This document shows positions 1 through 13,900 of a stretch of 64,000 nt of DNA, one piece after another. Source of the stretch: Breviolum minutum Mf 1.05b.01 (lineage: Eukaryota; Sar; Dinophyceae; Suessiales; Symbiodiniaceae). The notes beneath the pieces were generated by a model. The model was not told the DNA's origin. It was given only the letters and a program-made list of their open reading frames with translations, and searched no databases. The position numbers and the translations under genes were made by a program. Position 1 is the stretch's first letter; every line of letters starts with the position of its first letter. Location of the stretch: assembly GCA_000507305.1 (NCBI GenBank), contig DF240717.1:1-64000 (forward strand), given 5' to 3'.

Positions 1-280
1 AGGAGGAGGGTGAGGCGGAGGCGCGGGAGGTGCCGCAACAAAAACGAAACCCCACCACACAATGTGGGGAAAAAACATCATGTATTTAGTGGAGCCACGT
101 ATCTAGTGGCGCCGGTGGGGTGCGGAATAGACCGCAAAGGTCAATCTAACATTTTAACATACATGTATTAGAGATTCAACGCTGGAATTGATGGACTGTT
201 GGCACAAATCAGCGCAAAATAAATCCAAGACATCATCCAAGTCGATGGACTTTGGGATGCATCCAGCTTGGAAATTACCA

Positions 281-2666
281 TCAAGCATGGTACAAGATTA
301 ATTGGGTTGTAAAAGCACGATAGTCCCAGACAAAGTCCCGGGCAAGGATGACAGCGGCCAAATTGGCTGCAAGACCTGCCCAGCTGATACCAGTACGCTT
401 GGTGTTGGCAGCTTGCTTGCAGGGGGTGTTGTTGATTTTCTGAAATTCCTCCGCTGTCACACCTCTGGAAAATAGTTCTGTCGGCATTTTGAGGGAACTT
501 TTTGAGGTTCTTGGGTCGTATGTTGAAGTTGACCTCGTGCGGGTTGAAATTGACCTCACTCGTTAGACGTCCTGGGGGTACGGTCTGCAGGTAGAAAAGA
601 GGGTTATCATATTGTGTCCGGAGTGGTTTGGTAGGTTCATGGAAGTTATGACAGGAGTTCCTACCAGTAGCACCGCACGAGGCGGTGGCGGAAGAGCAAA
701 GACACTGACCAACTGACTAACCAATGGCCCAAGTGACGAACTGACTTCTTGACTTACTGACTGACTGACTACCACTAGCTAACTGACTAGTTGAGTAACT
801 GGTTGACTAACTGACTAATTGACTGCTTACCTGACTAACTGACTAATTGACGAACTGACTAACTGACAAACTGACTGATTGATTAACTGACTACCTGACT
901 AATTGACTAACTTACTACTTGACTAACTATCATTGACTGATTGATTACGTGACGAACTGACTTGTTGACTGACTGACTGACTGACTGACTGACTGACTGA
1001 CTACCAAGCTAACTGCCTAATTGATGAACTGATAAATAACTGAAGAACAGACTAGTTGATTTACTGATTAGCTGACTAATTGACTATCTGACTAATTGAC
1101 TAACTGACTAATTGATCAGCTGACTGATTGATTGACTGACTATACTATAACTGACTAATTTTTCGGCATCAGAGCTTCAAAAAAATTCAGTTTTTAAACA
1201 TTTTGACTTGCAAATGTGCTTCGCGCCACAGCGCCGTGCCATTTTTCGACATCGGGACTTCAAAATCGCTCCGAACCTGATGTGTTTTGACTTGCGCATG
1301 TGCGTCGCGCCACAGCGGCGTGCCGTTTTTCCAGATCGGAACTTCAAAAATTGCTCCGAAGCTGAGGTGTTTTGCGTATTTTGACTTGCAAATGTGCTTC
1401 GCGCCACAGCAGCGATCATATTTTTCAGGATCGGAACTTCCCACAGCGGCGTGCCATTTTTTCACTTCTCCGCTGAGCAGCTACCTCTGCGCCCGCCGCT
1501 TTAGCGAGCCTACTTTTTTGAATCTCCGGAGCCACGAATCATTGAAAAAACACGCGACTTTCCTAACATTTGGCGGGCGCGGGTGGAGCTTCTTTCTAGA
1601 TTTTCTAGTGACTCTACTCGCGTGTTGATCTTCTGTCCAGTGACCCTACTTGCGTGTTGATCTTCTTTCTAGTGCGTCTACTCGCGTGTTGATCTTCTTT
1701 CTGCTGACTGGACTTCTCTACTCTGCTTTTCAACTGTCCATGTTGTCGGAAGTTAGACTTCTAAACTTCCTTCGATTACTTCCTAAGTATCCTCCAAGTA
1801 GATGCACTTCCAATCGAAGATGTGCAGTTTTTCCTGCAGCAGATTGCCAGTCCATCTTTGAATTTGTATCCGCAAACCATATAGTGGAAAGTAATTGTGA
1901 GGGGTCCTCTTAATCGAATGAAACCATCGGGGGTGCGGGATCTGGTGTAATCCATGATCTCATCAAATTGGCACGTTGCAACCTTGACAGCGACCTACAA
2001 ATCATGTTTGATGAATGGCGTCCAGCTTGAGAACTAAAACACGTTTTGTGACCAACGTCAGAAGTTCGTCAGGGGGAGCCGTGATTTCATGAAAAGGCCT
2101 TGGTGCATCCTGTTTTCTACGCCACTTCCATGCATCCATGTTGTGAAAACAAAAAACACCTATTTGTCGACGCTCAAACCTACGATTCTTTGCCTGAGGA
2201 TCTGTAGCAGCATCTGATTGTGGTTGTCAGAAGGATTACATCGACATGGACCGTACAGGCCGTAAATTCTGCCGATGTTTTACGTCCGTTGACAGAGTTT
2301 AAGGTTCGAAGGGTTGCGAACTAAGTTGGAATGTTTTTAACCCAGGTAAAAATATAGAGATCCTGGTGGTGATTGTTTTTGGGAGGGGTTTCCAAAACCC
2401 CAAATTATGAGCTAAAGATCCGTGACCCCCATCCAGCTGGAATCCTCTCTTGTCAATGATTTACAGTATGATTCAATAAATCCCGCGGGGTGAAAAGTTT
2501 CCAGTTGATTGTTCCTCGTTTGTAACAGCTGTATTTCTTCTGTCTCCTCCATGGAGATCCGAGAATCATAAAATTGGGTAATGCCAACGTCATTTACAAG
2601 GATAAACCTTGAAATTGTGTACCTACTAACCAACTTGTAATTTCCTTCTATAAACCCATAGAACAT
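281..2666 (-). CDS. Unrecognised multi-exon host gene (putative)
   Basis: Several minus-strand segments read as coherent protein and follow one another with plausible splice sites: about 2666-2412 (contains ISMEETEEIQLLQTRNNQLE), about 2290-2180 (GRIYGLYGPCRCNPSDNHNQ), about 2155-2009 (HEITAPPDELLTLVTKRVLV), about 1996-1795 (DEIMDYTRSRTPDGFIRLRG, then a Cys-containing stretch GLAICCRKNC) and a last exon at about 559-281 that ends in a stop after a hydrophobic segment (AGLAANLAAVILARDFVWDY). The intron between the last two exons is filled with short tandem repeats. I do not recognise the protein family and cannot place the start codon. Exon order and strand are inferred from reading continuity only; transcript data could join or split these pieces. 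The possible C-terminal membrane helix is the only functional hint. Confidence 0.4.
700..1160. repeat. Degenerate CTGACTAA/GACT simple repeat
   Basis: About 450 bases consist almost entirely of variants of GACTAACTGACTAATT, including a pure (GACT)n run near 970-1002. It appears to lie within an intron of the minus-strand host gene. No coding content. Confidence 0.9.
1180..1460. repeat. Tandem repeat, unit about 86-92 bp
   Basis: The segment beginning TTTTGACTTGC recurs at about 1201, 1287 and 1379. Each copy continues with a conserved CGCGCCACAGC block and then a 'GGAACTTC'-like block. Overlapping reading frames on both strands here are by-products of the repeat. Confidence 0.85.
1604..1712. 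repeat. Tandem repeat, unit about 31-32 bp
   Basis: CGTGTTGATCTTCT recurs at about 1621, 1652 and 1684, each copy preceded by a variant of CTAGTGACTCTACT. Short intronic minisatellite. Confidence 0.85.
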
Positions 2667-4941
2667 TCAATATGGGGCTTGAGCTGTTTAAAAAATCTGC
2701 AATGGCCGGTTTGCAGCATTGCTGAGCAGTTGACCACTGACAGGAGCCTACAACTGTGTCAAGTGCATTGAAGGAATGAAATGCCCAGCCTTATCCTCGC
2801 TTGTTGCCTGCCTACAAACGCCGGGGTGTGGATTTTTTTGTGTTGGTAATCAGAAGAGATTGAGAGATGGATCAGTATCTAACAAGTGAAGATTCGCAAA
2901 ATGTGCAGGATTCAACCTAGCTCAGTATTTCTGGATTTTTGAACCATGAGTAGGATGTGATTGGATCTTATAGTGGAATTGGAGTCCATTCTTGCNTTTT
3001 TTGGAAAATTCAGGGCAAAATGGCAGTCCAATTAGAAAAAGCCAGCCTTTTGAAACCATGGGACTCGTAGCTTGATGACGAAAACTCATGGGACTTGTCT
3101 CGTGGCCGGTGATTTGAAAAAACCGAGGTGGATTTGGAGCGAGGCGAGAGTGATTTGGGTGAAACCTTCTTACCGCAGATCCTGGCAGGGTACTATACCC
3201 CCACAAGCGCACCGACCGAGGTCTGATTATTCGGGAGTTCCGTGAAAATGGGATTTGGGGGGGAAGTGGTTTTTGCCAAAAAAAAGGCACTAAACGAAAG
3301 CCAGGGGCCCAAAATTGTTGCTAACTTGAAAAAAGACACCCTTCAAACTTCAAACCGTTTGGTGTTCAAACAAAATGGTCAATGTACAAGAAAATCTGCC
3401 AGGGTAAGGGATGATGTACTAGGAAAAGTAAAGCGCCAATGTTCGCTATGACTGGGGGGCTGCTTAAATCCTGTAGCAGTGCGAAAGCAAGCACGACCAT
3501 TTTACAAAGGGACCGTTAATAACCTTGACTATCCACTGTCGGAGTGCGTTGTACAGTGGTACTTTCATCACGACAACCGGTTGGAAGTATCGCCAGAATC
3601 TCTGGCAGCAAGTTCGAAAAGTTCGAAAAATCCACTGTCGGAGTGTTTAGGCATAATCAAAGCAGTGGCTTTGACTTTATGTGGCAGTTTGCCCAAGAAG
3701 TTCGTCTTTCATGGCTCTAGATGTCAGATCTGCAAGATAGGGGGAAGATAGCCTCATGGCTTTGAAGTGTGTTCACTTTCATTATGGGGACTCAGCCACC
3801 TGGACGAAGTTCTCTATGGTGACCTTAGGATATCTGGTCTGATCAACCAGTCGTACCTGCATCTGCATGAAGCTAAGCCAAGAACCTCATTCGGAATGGC
3901 AACAGGCTAACCCGGTGGGGGAAGCCGAACGCGCAATGTTAGGTCCTCTTTTAAGACAGGGGGTCGAAGCCGAGTGCGAAGGCTGCGAGGGTTCAAAACC
4001 GAACGCGTGGTCCATTTCATGTAGACAGAGCTCCCAGTTTAAGCCTCAAGGATGCCTTTACGTATAAAGGCATATGTTTGGCTACAATGTTCTTTGAAGC
4101 CATTCCCCCCACCCCAATCCCCACCTTAAACCCCAGTCCCCCCTGTTAGACCCTAAAGGATGCAGGCATATGTTTGGCTACAATGTTGTTTTGTCACTTT
4201 AAAACCCTTTCCCCACCCCAGTCCCCACCCTAAACCAAGTCCCCACCCAGTTAGACCCTAAAGGATGTCTTTACATATAAAGACATTGTAAAAGTTGTTA
4301 AAATGCTGTGCCGGCGGTGAGAAAGTATATGCTTGCGTTTGAAAATGGACCCCCGGTTTTTTTTGTGTTTGAACATGACCCTCACTTGTGTTTGGACATG
4401 ACCCTCGGCTTCTTGGGGCCCAAAATGATGTCCCCGACAGTAAAAATGGATTCTAAAGTGCTCTGTGTTTGAAAATTGCCTCTGGAATGTGTTTGAAAAT
4501 GACCCCCCTGCCGGCTAAGCCCAGAACCTGATGATTCTTATCCGGCAATTTTCGATGAGCGTATCAATTAAATGAACCATCTTTCTACTACATCATCTGG
4601 GCTGGAAACAATTTGACTAAAATTGTTTAGACAGGCCTACGTGATACCGTTCGAGTACGCCTCCTTTACCAGACAAATCAATATAACGGTCATCAGTTTG
4701 TCTGTGTGTGTGTGTGTGTGCGTGTTTTTAAAAAATTTTCAAGTTCCGGGAAAAAAGGTTCGAGGATTTTGAAGTTCCAGCCTTGTGTTGAGTCAGTTTT
4801 TTTTAGTTACAAAAAGTGATAAGTGAAACTGCTTTCCGACCAGATTACCGCCAGCTAGTTCTTTGATTTTCGGGCAAAAAACCACGTTTCCAAGACTTCC
4901 TACCAATCCCCACCGTTTGCTGCCCAAAATGTATTGAACAG
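2667..4941. other. Intergenic or unassigned stretch
   Basis: No convincing exon was found here. The stretch contains an ambiguous base at 2996, about 100-bp imperfect direct repeats at 4035-4290 and a (GT)n run near 4701-4723. Missing N-terminal exons of the plus-strand membrane-protein gene that becomes readable at 4942 could be hidden here, but I could not identify any. Confidence 0.5.
4035..4290. repeat. Imperfect direct repeats, about 100 bp period
   Basis: Blocks containing AAGGATG...CATATGTTTGGCTACAATGTT followed by C-rich 'CCCCACCCCAGTCCCCACC' stretches occur at about 4047, 4155 and (partial) 4260. No coding content seen. Confidence 0.7.
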
Positions 4942-7900
4942 GTCTTCCGTTGTGGCAGTGCTGCGGCCTGTCCCGGCGGAACACCAGGGTCTTGCTCTGG
5001 TGGGTTGGTCGAGACTCCCTGCTCAGCATGCCCTGCAGGCACGGAAAACACAAAACATTTTTTGCAGTGGTGTGTACAAAAAAACGCCCCATTCGTTTCA
5101 AGGATTAAGGATCAAGTTGCAACTGATTATTTGTGCCATGTTTTGAACCACTGGGCGGGTTGGTAGTCACCAGGTATTTACATACCAAAACACGCACAGA
5201 GACAGACACACCACCAAAACTTGGAAATCACCTATTTTTATCCAAGTGGCACTTGAACCCAAAAAACAAAACTTCAAAAGGACTGGTGGTGTTTTCCCTA
5301 TACAACCATTTACCCTTCGTGAAGATTTGGGAAATGTTCCAATCCAATGATTCATGCCATTGACATTGTGTAAGCCATGGATCGTGGCTTACCCGTTAAA
5401 AAAATTCGCGGTTGGAAGATGAAATTCGTTTTTGGGGCATTCTATTTTCAAGGATTAAGTTATTATATTAGTTTCAGGGACGGTAAATCATAAGGGCTTT
5501 GCTTCCCACAAATTGACGGCTTAGGATGATGCTATCTATTATTCGAGTTTCCCCACCCAGAGTGTGAAAAGCCGTCACCGCCTGGCATGAAACATTTTTA
5601 GGGGAGTTTGGGGATCTCAATTACAAAACCCACTTACTTGGGACTGGCCACCTGGGAGAAACTAGAATCCCAAAATGTATCTTCGTACTCAGGATCTTAA
5701 TCGGATGATTCTGCAAGTTGGTGGATACAAAATGGATTTTCCCAACAAAACACAACTTGCTGTCCCAGCTTGGATCTTCAGTGAATCTTCAGGAATTTTT
5801 GGGTGTAGTGTGGATGTTAACATCTTAATTTGAGCTTGAAGGTGGTGGGATTGTCCACCATCAACACTGTTTTCTTTTGTGAAATATTTTCCCATTTTTT
5901 CTGTTGAAAGTTAAAGCTCAGCGGAAGAAAACCGTGTGCCAGGTTCAACATGGACCGGCTCAACTTGTGAAGATTGTCAAGGATGGCGTCAAGCAATCTG
6001 GGCAACTTTGCGCAAAAATCCAGTGAGAAAAGTGACTTCCTTCCCCAATCCCCAACAGCCATCATAGCTTTGGGCTCTTCAGCCACAGTAATGTTTTCGC
6101 AGCAAAATTGCTCCCAAGGTTATGTCTCGCTGCTCGCTGTTGGGGATACCACCTGCATTTGTTTTTGTTATCTTTCGGGCTGAATGACTGACATATTTCG
6201 TGCCGTTCTCAAGCGTAGATGTCCCATCAAGTTTAACTAGCTTACAGTAAGAGCTGGGAATGCTCCAAAACAATAGAGAAGTATTGAGATAAAGAAAACA
6301 CCCCAAAGTAAAACTAAGTAAATCGGCAGATGAATGAATAACAAGCAAATAAATACATGAATGAACACATAGATGAATAGATCAATACCAATTTGCATAC
6401 CGTATATTCAATAAATAAACATGGAAAAATGCAAACATGCATAAACAACAAGTATTTGAATATGAGCGTACAGTCATTCATCTCCGAATTCATTGGCATC
6501 ATTCTGAATCTATTTGAGGATGATCCTCTCTCTCTCTCTCTCAATGAATATGCATGTAAAGATGTAGCTCTTGTATTCATTGCCGCATATTCATATGCAT
6601 GTGGAGTATGTGTACATTTTTTTTTACTATTTCACCATAGTCTTTACGACGACCCATCCTTCCATATATACATATACTTTTACCTGGCCGTGTATATATT
6701 TCCATTTACATACTTATATATGTACTTTATATATCAACGTATATCTAACAACCAATATATGTATATATATATACATCTATATCTGAATCTACTATATCTA
6801 TATCTGATATCTATGTCTAATATCTATATCTAGTATCAATATCTAATATCTAAGATCTAATATCCAATATCTATATCTATATATCTTCATATCTACATGA
6901 ATCCATTCTGTAGTAAATTTGTATACAGTAATTCTATATCGAACAACATATCAATTGAAAATGACATATTGACAACTGTGGCAACGCCATGTCTTTTTCG
7001 ACTTTCCGTGCCGAGGCTCTGGCTGTTTGTGGGATCTTTGCGGTGCTGACCTCGCTGTACTACATGACCACTTCCAAGGCTCCCGAAGATACACGTCAAA
7101 GTGCAGCCCAATGAGGAAAAACTGAAATTCATCGTTTACCAAGCAGAGTTGTTTTCTGTCAGGAGTTCCTTGCATTTTTCCGATAGAAGGGACCTTTTTT
7201 TTTGTTGCCCAAAAATTATCTTTTTTTTTTGGTGTGCGGGGTTTAAGGGCGGCAAGCCTGGCACAATTTGGGTTTCCAGAAAGGTTGAGCTGGGTGATGG
7301 AGGGTGCCAAAAAATGGGAAGGTTTGCTTGGGGTGTTGGAGTTGCTGCAGCTTCTGGAGGATTGCCAAAGAGGTTTTTGGACGAGAACTGGTTCTGGAGT
7401 TATGATTGGAAGGTTCCGGAGGTATTTCTTGTGTTCAGGAAAGTTTTGGTAAGATTGGACCACCTTCAAAATGACCGAGATCAAGTTGTGAGCTGGCTAG
7501 TATGCAGATAATGGGGGTTCTAGGTACAAGTTTACTTGGGATTTTCCTCCGTTCACTCTTGTGATACTGCGATTGTACTAACGATTGGTACCAAAAGAAT
7601 TGGATCATCTAGGGACTTAAAGTGATGGATTCATCCACCAGTTTGGACGTGATGTTTATGCCGGGGACATGAACCAACCGCAAAACCTGTAGTAGCGTCA
7701 ATGATGTTTTGAACAGTCTTAAAATCCTTGTTTCCTTTGGATATATATAATATAAATAAATGTATATATATATATGTATACATCATTCAAAATCATGACG
7801 AATGGGAGAACGATCGCAACAATGCTACACCTTGAGGGATCTCTTTGACGGAAGGGTCCGAAGGTTCTGGGCAGTTTTTCGGTTTCGGGAGAAGGTCCTA

Positions 7901-10900
7901 GAAGGGCCAGGGTTCCGTATTTTTAGGAGAATTGTTGCGGCGTTCTGGGAGAGAAAGTTGTGGTAGGTTCGGAGGTTTTGGGATAGGAAGGTCTAAGGTT
8001 CTAGATAAAGTTGCGGGAGGGTTCCGACAAGGTCGGTAATAAAGAAGACTTGTCCAATCAATTTTGATTCCATACTGCTCTGGTGGGGATATTACCTGGA
8101 TGGAACTGGAAGTGCCCAGAACGCGAAGGTACATAAGCGACTAAAACACCTGGAGATTGCAAAGACTATTAAAACATATACTAAAAGGTAATGTTCAAAT
8201 AGATGGATCAATTCTTCGCCCACTGTGTGACTGGGGGCCAGAGGATTTACTGAGGTCATATTCATGGACCTCACATGGAGTACCCTCTGGAAAGCGATTC
8301 ACCACTTGGCCCACTTGTCATGCCAGGTGACAGCAAAAGCCACAGTTCTCTTTGCTACCACCGCATCTTTTGGGATGCTGGTGATGTCAATGCAGAACCT
8401 GGGTTTGATTGGTATGATGACAGTGGAGTGGCCATCGGCACTCGATGGAATCTTCAGCATTTGTAAGTTCCTCCTGCTGGACATTGACAGCTACGGCTTC
8501 AGCTGCATTGCAGGCAGGACATCTCGGATGATGATCAGTGGGTGTGATGGACATCGTTTTGAGTTTTGATGCGAACATGTAGGAGCCATACAGCCATACC
8601 CCTATCTATTCTTGATGCTTCACAAAAGTCGGACATTTTGGTGTGATTTGAGGGCCTTATTTTGAGATACACCTTGATACATCATAATATACCCTCATTG
8701 GTAGAGCGAGAAAACGACCACTTCTCCGTTGGACACTGGAAATGTCCATCTTCGGATTGGAACAGGTCAGTCCGAACCCATCCGCTATCTCCTGAGCGCA
8801 TTGATCTTCCCGGTGGGTGTGGCTTGGCTCGCCATTTGCTGGGGAGTGTCCAAACTCTTTCCACAGAGGTATCACTGGAATGGATCAAAAGTGGTTAGCT
8901 GCATTGGCGCCTTCCTTCAAGTGGGATTTTCCACCATGAGTGCTACATCCTTGGCCCCGATGATGTGCTACAAACATCCCAATGGCCTACGTAGTATTCT
9001 GAAGTATCCTGGCGTTCTTTGTGGCACTGCGGATCATGATATGATGCTAGTCATGGGTTGGATCCTCTTGACAGTCTTCGTGTTGGGCTTCGTGGCCCTG
9101 TGTACCTTTGCAGTCAGTATGGATACTCGGCTGTTGACCGTTTCATGAAACGAAAACACAGTGAAAGTCGCCAGTGCTGTTTCACCTGATCTCCTCCAAG
9201 ATCTTTTAGATTTCCGGTTTCGAAGAATCTGGTAGAAACGTCGGGATTTGGACTGCCACTTGGTAGGTGCCAAAATGGAGCGCTCAAAGGCAGGACCATC
9301 TTGTGGCAGCCGTGCGCTTCTTGGTCTTCCGGTTCCGATTGGACAGTTGGTGGTTTGGAGTGCCACTGCTGGTTCGAGGACCCTTGATCAACTTGCCAGT
9401 GGTCCTGGCCACGGACTTTCCACCGATTCAGGTCGTTTGCATTGCCATGGTCTTGACCACAATGATGGCGTCTCAGACGTGAATGTCTTGCATCCTTTTT
9501 GATGTTTTTTTAAGCCAAGAGGAAATCTGTTTCAAGTCTTCCTAGATGAACCTCTTCTGCCTTCATTGGATTCCTTTCTGCTTGTCCTGCTACCCGAAAA
9601 TGGTCATCCTTCACCAATCAATTTTGTTGTCGTGATTTTAATTCCAATACTTGGTTGGTCGTAAATTAAATTTCCAGCCCAAGCACTGGCAATGTGGACC
9701 CCACCGGGGATGCCCAAGTCACTCGTTTTCATTGGGACCCAACTTTGAGGTCTTGCAGATGTTATCTTGGCCCTGGAAGGTGCCGAAAAAAATCCTCAAC
9801 CTTTTTTTTGGTCATTTTTATCTTGAAAACCTCCAAGCACAAGGTGGGTTTTAGATAGGTTTTTGAAAACTAGCGCGGCTAGCTGGAAATCCCCATTTTC
9901 AATAGGAAATACATCTTTAAATGGTGGATTTTCTATGATTTTCCGTTGTCATGTTTGTTTTCGGCGGGGGTTAGGTTTCTGAAATATTTTCTCAGGTGCC
10001 AATGCTGAATTTGACCGACTGCACTGTTGGCTTCTGCATTGTCTTGTTAGTCACAACTTCGACATTATACCTCAATGTCATTGAAGCTGGGCCTGCCATT
10101 AGATCGTCGGAGTGTTGGTCAAACTGCTGACTCCCACTTATAAAAAGGCAGCTGGGGGACAGATAAATCTTTCCCGGGGGACCAACATCCCACGCACGCA
10201 TTTGTGGTGGGGACTGGGGAAGGTTGAGGAGCGGAGAAGTCCCAGCAAATTCCAGACAAATTCCAGGTTCTCCTGTTCCGGAAAAAGATTGTTAGAACTT
10301 TCTGGGAAATGGACGGTTCCAAGATCAAGCTGCCGGAAAGTTGAAGGCTAAGCTGTCGTGGAAGAGAAGACTTTGCAGATTTTTTGATCTCCAACATACA
10401 GCTCTCGCTGTTGAGTATATTACCTGAGATTTCTGAGGATGAGACCATGTATGAATTTGCTTCGATCGTTACCACTGCCATGCTTAGTGGCATTGGTGTT
10501 GCCATTGGCATCATGGTTTGCATGACCGTTGCGGCGCTCTTCCACCGTGCTGCTATGGGGGGGAAGAAGGACCAAAAAATGGCCAGCAAAAACTGGGAGG
10601 GGAGCATTCCAAGGTATACATACGATTTTTTTCCTAGTCTTCATCCTCCGGCACTCTTGTTTTACAAAATATTTGAGCATCACCAAGGGTGGAAGCTAGC
10701 ACATGATGCTAATCCACTTGAATTTCTGGAAGAGACAGACATTGTCTCCATTGATTGTCTCCAAGACAGGTTGGAACGATAGAAGGAGTCCTAACATGTA
10801 AAACAGCCATTTGTTACTACCACGATCCAAATGCTCAACTTTTGTTTCTCAATTGTTATTAGTACAGCTGAAACTGCTTCAACAAGCGACATGGGAACGT

Positions 10901-13900
10901 TTTGACATGCGCGGTCCTTTTGTTATTAGGGGAATGATTGGTGACTAGCATAAGCCTTAAAATAGGCCTTGCATGGCCTTGCCAAAAAAACATCGTCTCC
11001 CAATCACCATTTTTCAGGGTCTAGGGAGTATAGCTACAGTGTGAGCAAAGAGTAAGTGGATATACAACCAATTATAAACCATATATTTCCAGCCAGGTCT
11101 GGGGATGTTAACCCACTGTTTTTTCCGAACTTCAGACGTTTTTTTCAAAAAATGGCCCCGTTTCCTTATGAAAACGAGGAAATTCACGTAAGGGGTAACC
11201 CGCCTGTTGTGAACGCACGAAATTACCAACCTTAGCATCAAGATCACCAACCTCGATTCCACCCACCGTTTTCAACAGGTTTGGCCCACAAATCCAGCGC
11301 CACAAAACTCCAGGAGCTGAAATTCTTCAACTTGGGATCAGTCCCTTCATCGTGGGATCTGAGTAAGAAAGTCAAGGTTGAAGTAGTGGGGGGGAGGAAA
11401 GATCCGGAAAAGGGGACACCAAAACATGGGGGAAAAAACGGGCAAGTTGTTATACCTGGATCTTCCAAATATGTAAAATTTATACCTTTTGGTAGTTGTT
11501 TTTTGGTAAATTTCGGCACACATTTTACATACTTGGGGTCCAGGTATAAGAAGACGTCCTTTAAGAAAAGGTGAGTCAGGTCAGTTTTTTTCGGAGAGCT
11601 TGAATTGTCGAGATTTTTCGAAATGTTCCCATAATTTCATCATTTCAATCATGAAAAATGGGAATCATTGGGGGGAATTAAAATTGATGCTGACATGTAT
11701 GGCAATTTTGAGGGATAAGCCGGAAAAAATGGCGCATGAAGTTTGGTTTGGCAATTCAGCATGATCCCACTTTCAGTCTTCGAACATTTTGATTGAGAAG
11801 TCTCTCAGTAAAGACTCCGACAAGACTGGTTTGAAGGTATGATGTTGGTGGCTTTGAGCCTGTTTTTTTGAGACTTGTTCATTTTTGAGACTTGATGATA
11901 GTGTTCCTTCACTAATTCTGTGGACGACCAATGGTTTGACCATCCAACTCCTGCATGATGTGACCCATTCCCAACAACATGGTGAGGTTCAAAAACCGTA
12001 CAAAGCATTACATAACGAAACGACCCAAATGTGAGCGAACCGTGATCCCCTCCCTTTATTGGTGACTCAGTGAAAAGTGGGTGTATCTCAGTGAAAAGTG
12101 GGTGTATCCCTTCTCTTTCAAACAAAAACCACCATTTTCCGTTTCCTTTATTATGGGAGAAAGAGTCAATATCCCTCCCTCACAGTCATTCTCCCTTCGG
12201 CTAAGCTCTAGGTAAGATTCTTTTATTTTCTGTTTGGGGGGATTAAACCAATGCAAAGGGAGTGAACATTTTCAGTGTTCTTCATTAATATCGCTTTGTT
12301 TTGGGTTTTGTTACGGAAATTCGTTGGTGTGAAAAATACATGACGAACCCAAAACTCGCTTGAAACAAACGACATATCATTTACAGTACCTGTTGGGATG
12401 CCAAAACCCCGCAGGATGCGTCATCAGGAGGATCCAGAACTCCATAAAAAGCCATCAAAATGATCTGAACATAGGGGTTTTCCCCACCTTTGTGGCTGCT
12501 ACTCTTCAATAAATCCATGCTGCGTCATGCTGCTTCAAATCCTTCCAAACGCCAGGCCTTGGTCGGGGAGCTGGAGGCCATCGAGTTTGAAGAGCTTAAG
12601 AAAAAGTTGCTCAGCCGCAACACTGGTGGGGTCGGTTTCCGGTGGTTTCCGGAAAACGTTTCAGGGGGGAAAGGTTCATTCCAGGGAGCCCGTAACGGGT
12701 TGGGCATTTCCGCTACCTGTTCGGATGAAGCTGACATCCCCAAATGCCGTCGTCCGGCCGTTGATGGCGAAGAGGAAAACAACAATCTCCCGCAAAAAAA
12801 ACACCCATGCTCCTTAGTTTGGACGGGTTGAAAACCTGTAATTAGTTAAGAACCTAGCAAATTGAAGTGGCACGCCGGAGGTCGGACTGGTTCTGGTATT
12901 ACCCGTTATGGAAATGGAGTATTTGCATGATGCATGGGGCCCTCTTGCCAAAAAGGTGAGATATGCAGGATATACATATAAATAGAATTAGCCCGACTGA
13001 CCTCTATTTTTGAAGTTCAACCCTCGAAAACAAGGCCTTTTCCAATCAAAACAAGGGTCATTTGGGTTCTAGGTATATATCATCATATCAGAGTCAATGT
13101 GGTAGGGCCTAGTGGGGGTGAGCATCAGTATGTATTTTTTACAAACACATACTTCTTGAAGCTTTCGACAAATGAATTCTTCATTCTCAAGCTCTAGATG
13201 TTTGGCCCTCTGGTGTCCACAGTGCACTCAGCCTTCCGTTTTTAATTCCGCTCACCTTCCTCTAGTGATCACAAACCCAAACTCTCATGTTTTTTCAATG
13301 CGAACATTTCGGCTAACAAAAGTATCCCAATCATTTCCGCGGGGGCGGAGCAAGAATGCAATGGTAATTAATTTCCTCCGTTTTTTTTTCTGCATCTTTT
13401 TTTGGGTAATGTTGGTACCCCCCGCGGATTTGGGTGGTTCTTTTATTTGGGGCGGGGGCGGACCAGCCAGAGTTCTTGTCCAATGATCAATGTATTAGAT
13501 GTTTATGTATATGCATATATCTATAAATACATTATACTCACCACTGCATACATGTACTACGGATGTGAGTGAATAGATCCACTACTGTAATTTATCGGAT
13601 AGTGAACACCTTTTCTGATTGGCAATAGATACACAAATGACACATACACAGATAAATGGATGGACAAACACACTAACAAATGAACGAATCAATGTCCGCA
13701 TAGAAAACATTTCACGGAATTACACGGTCAGTTGAAATATATGCCCCGATCAGTGCTGAGTGCGGTGTGCTCTCCAATCGATGTAGAAACTTGTTTTTTT
13801 TGGTTTTGACTTGCGCATAGAATCTTTCCACTTGGGCGAAAAATACGCCCCAGGTAGGCATTTTGAACCCCCAAGTTTTTGGACCCTGGTTTGACGCCCA

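Noticed and set aside
7101..7511. Plus-strand frame of 136 codons
   Set aside because: Lies in the intron between exons at 7016-7078 and 8327-8513, whose phases join directly.
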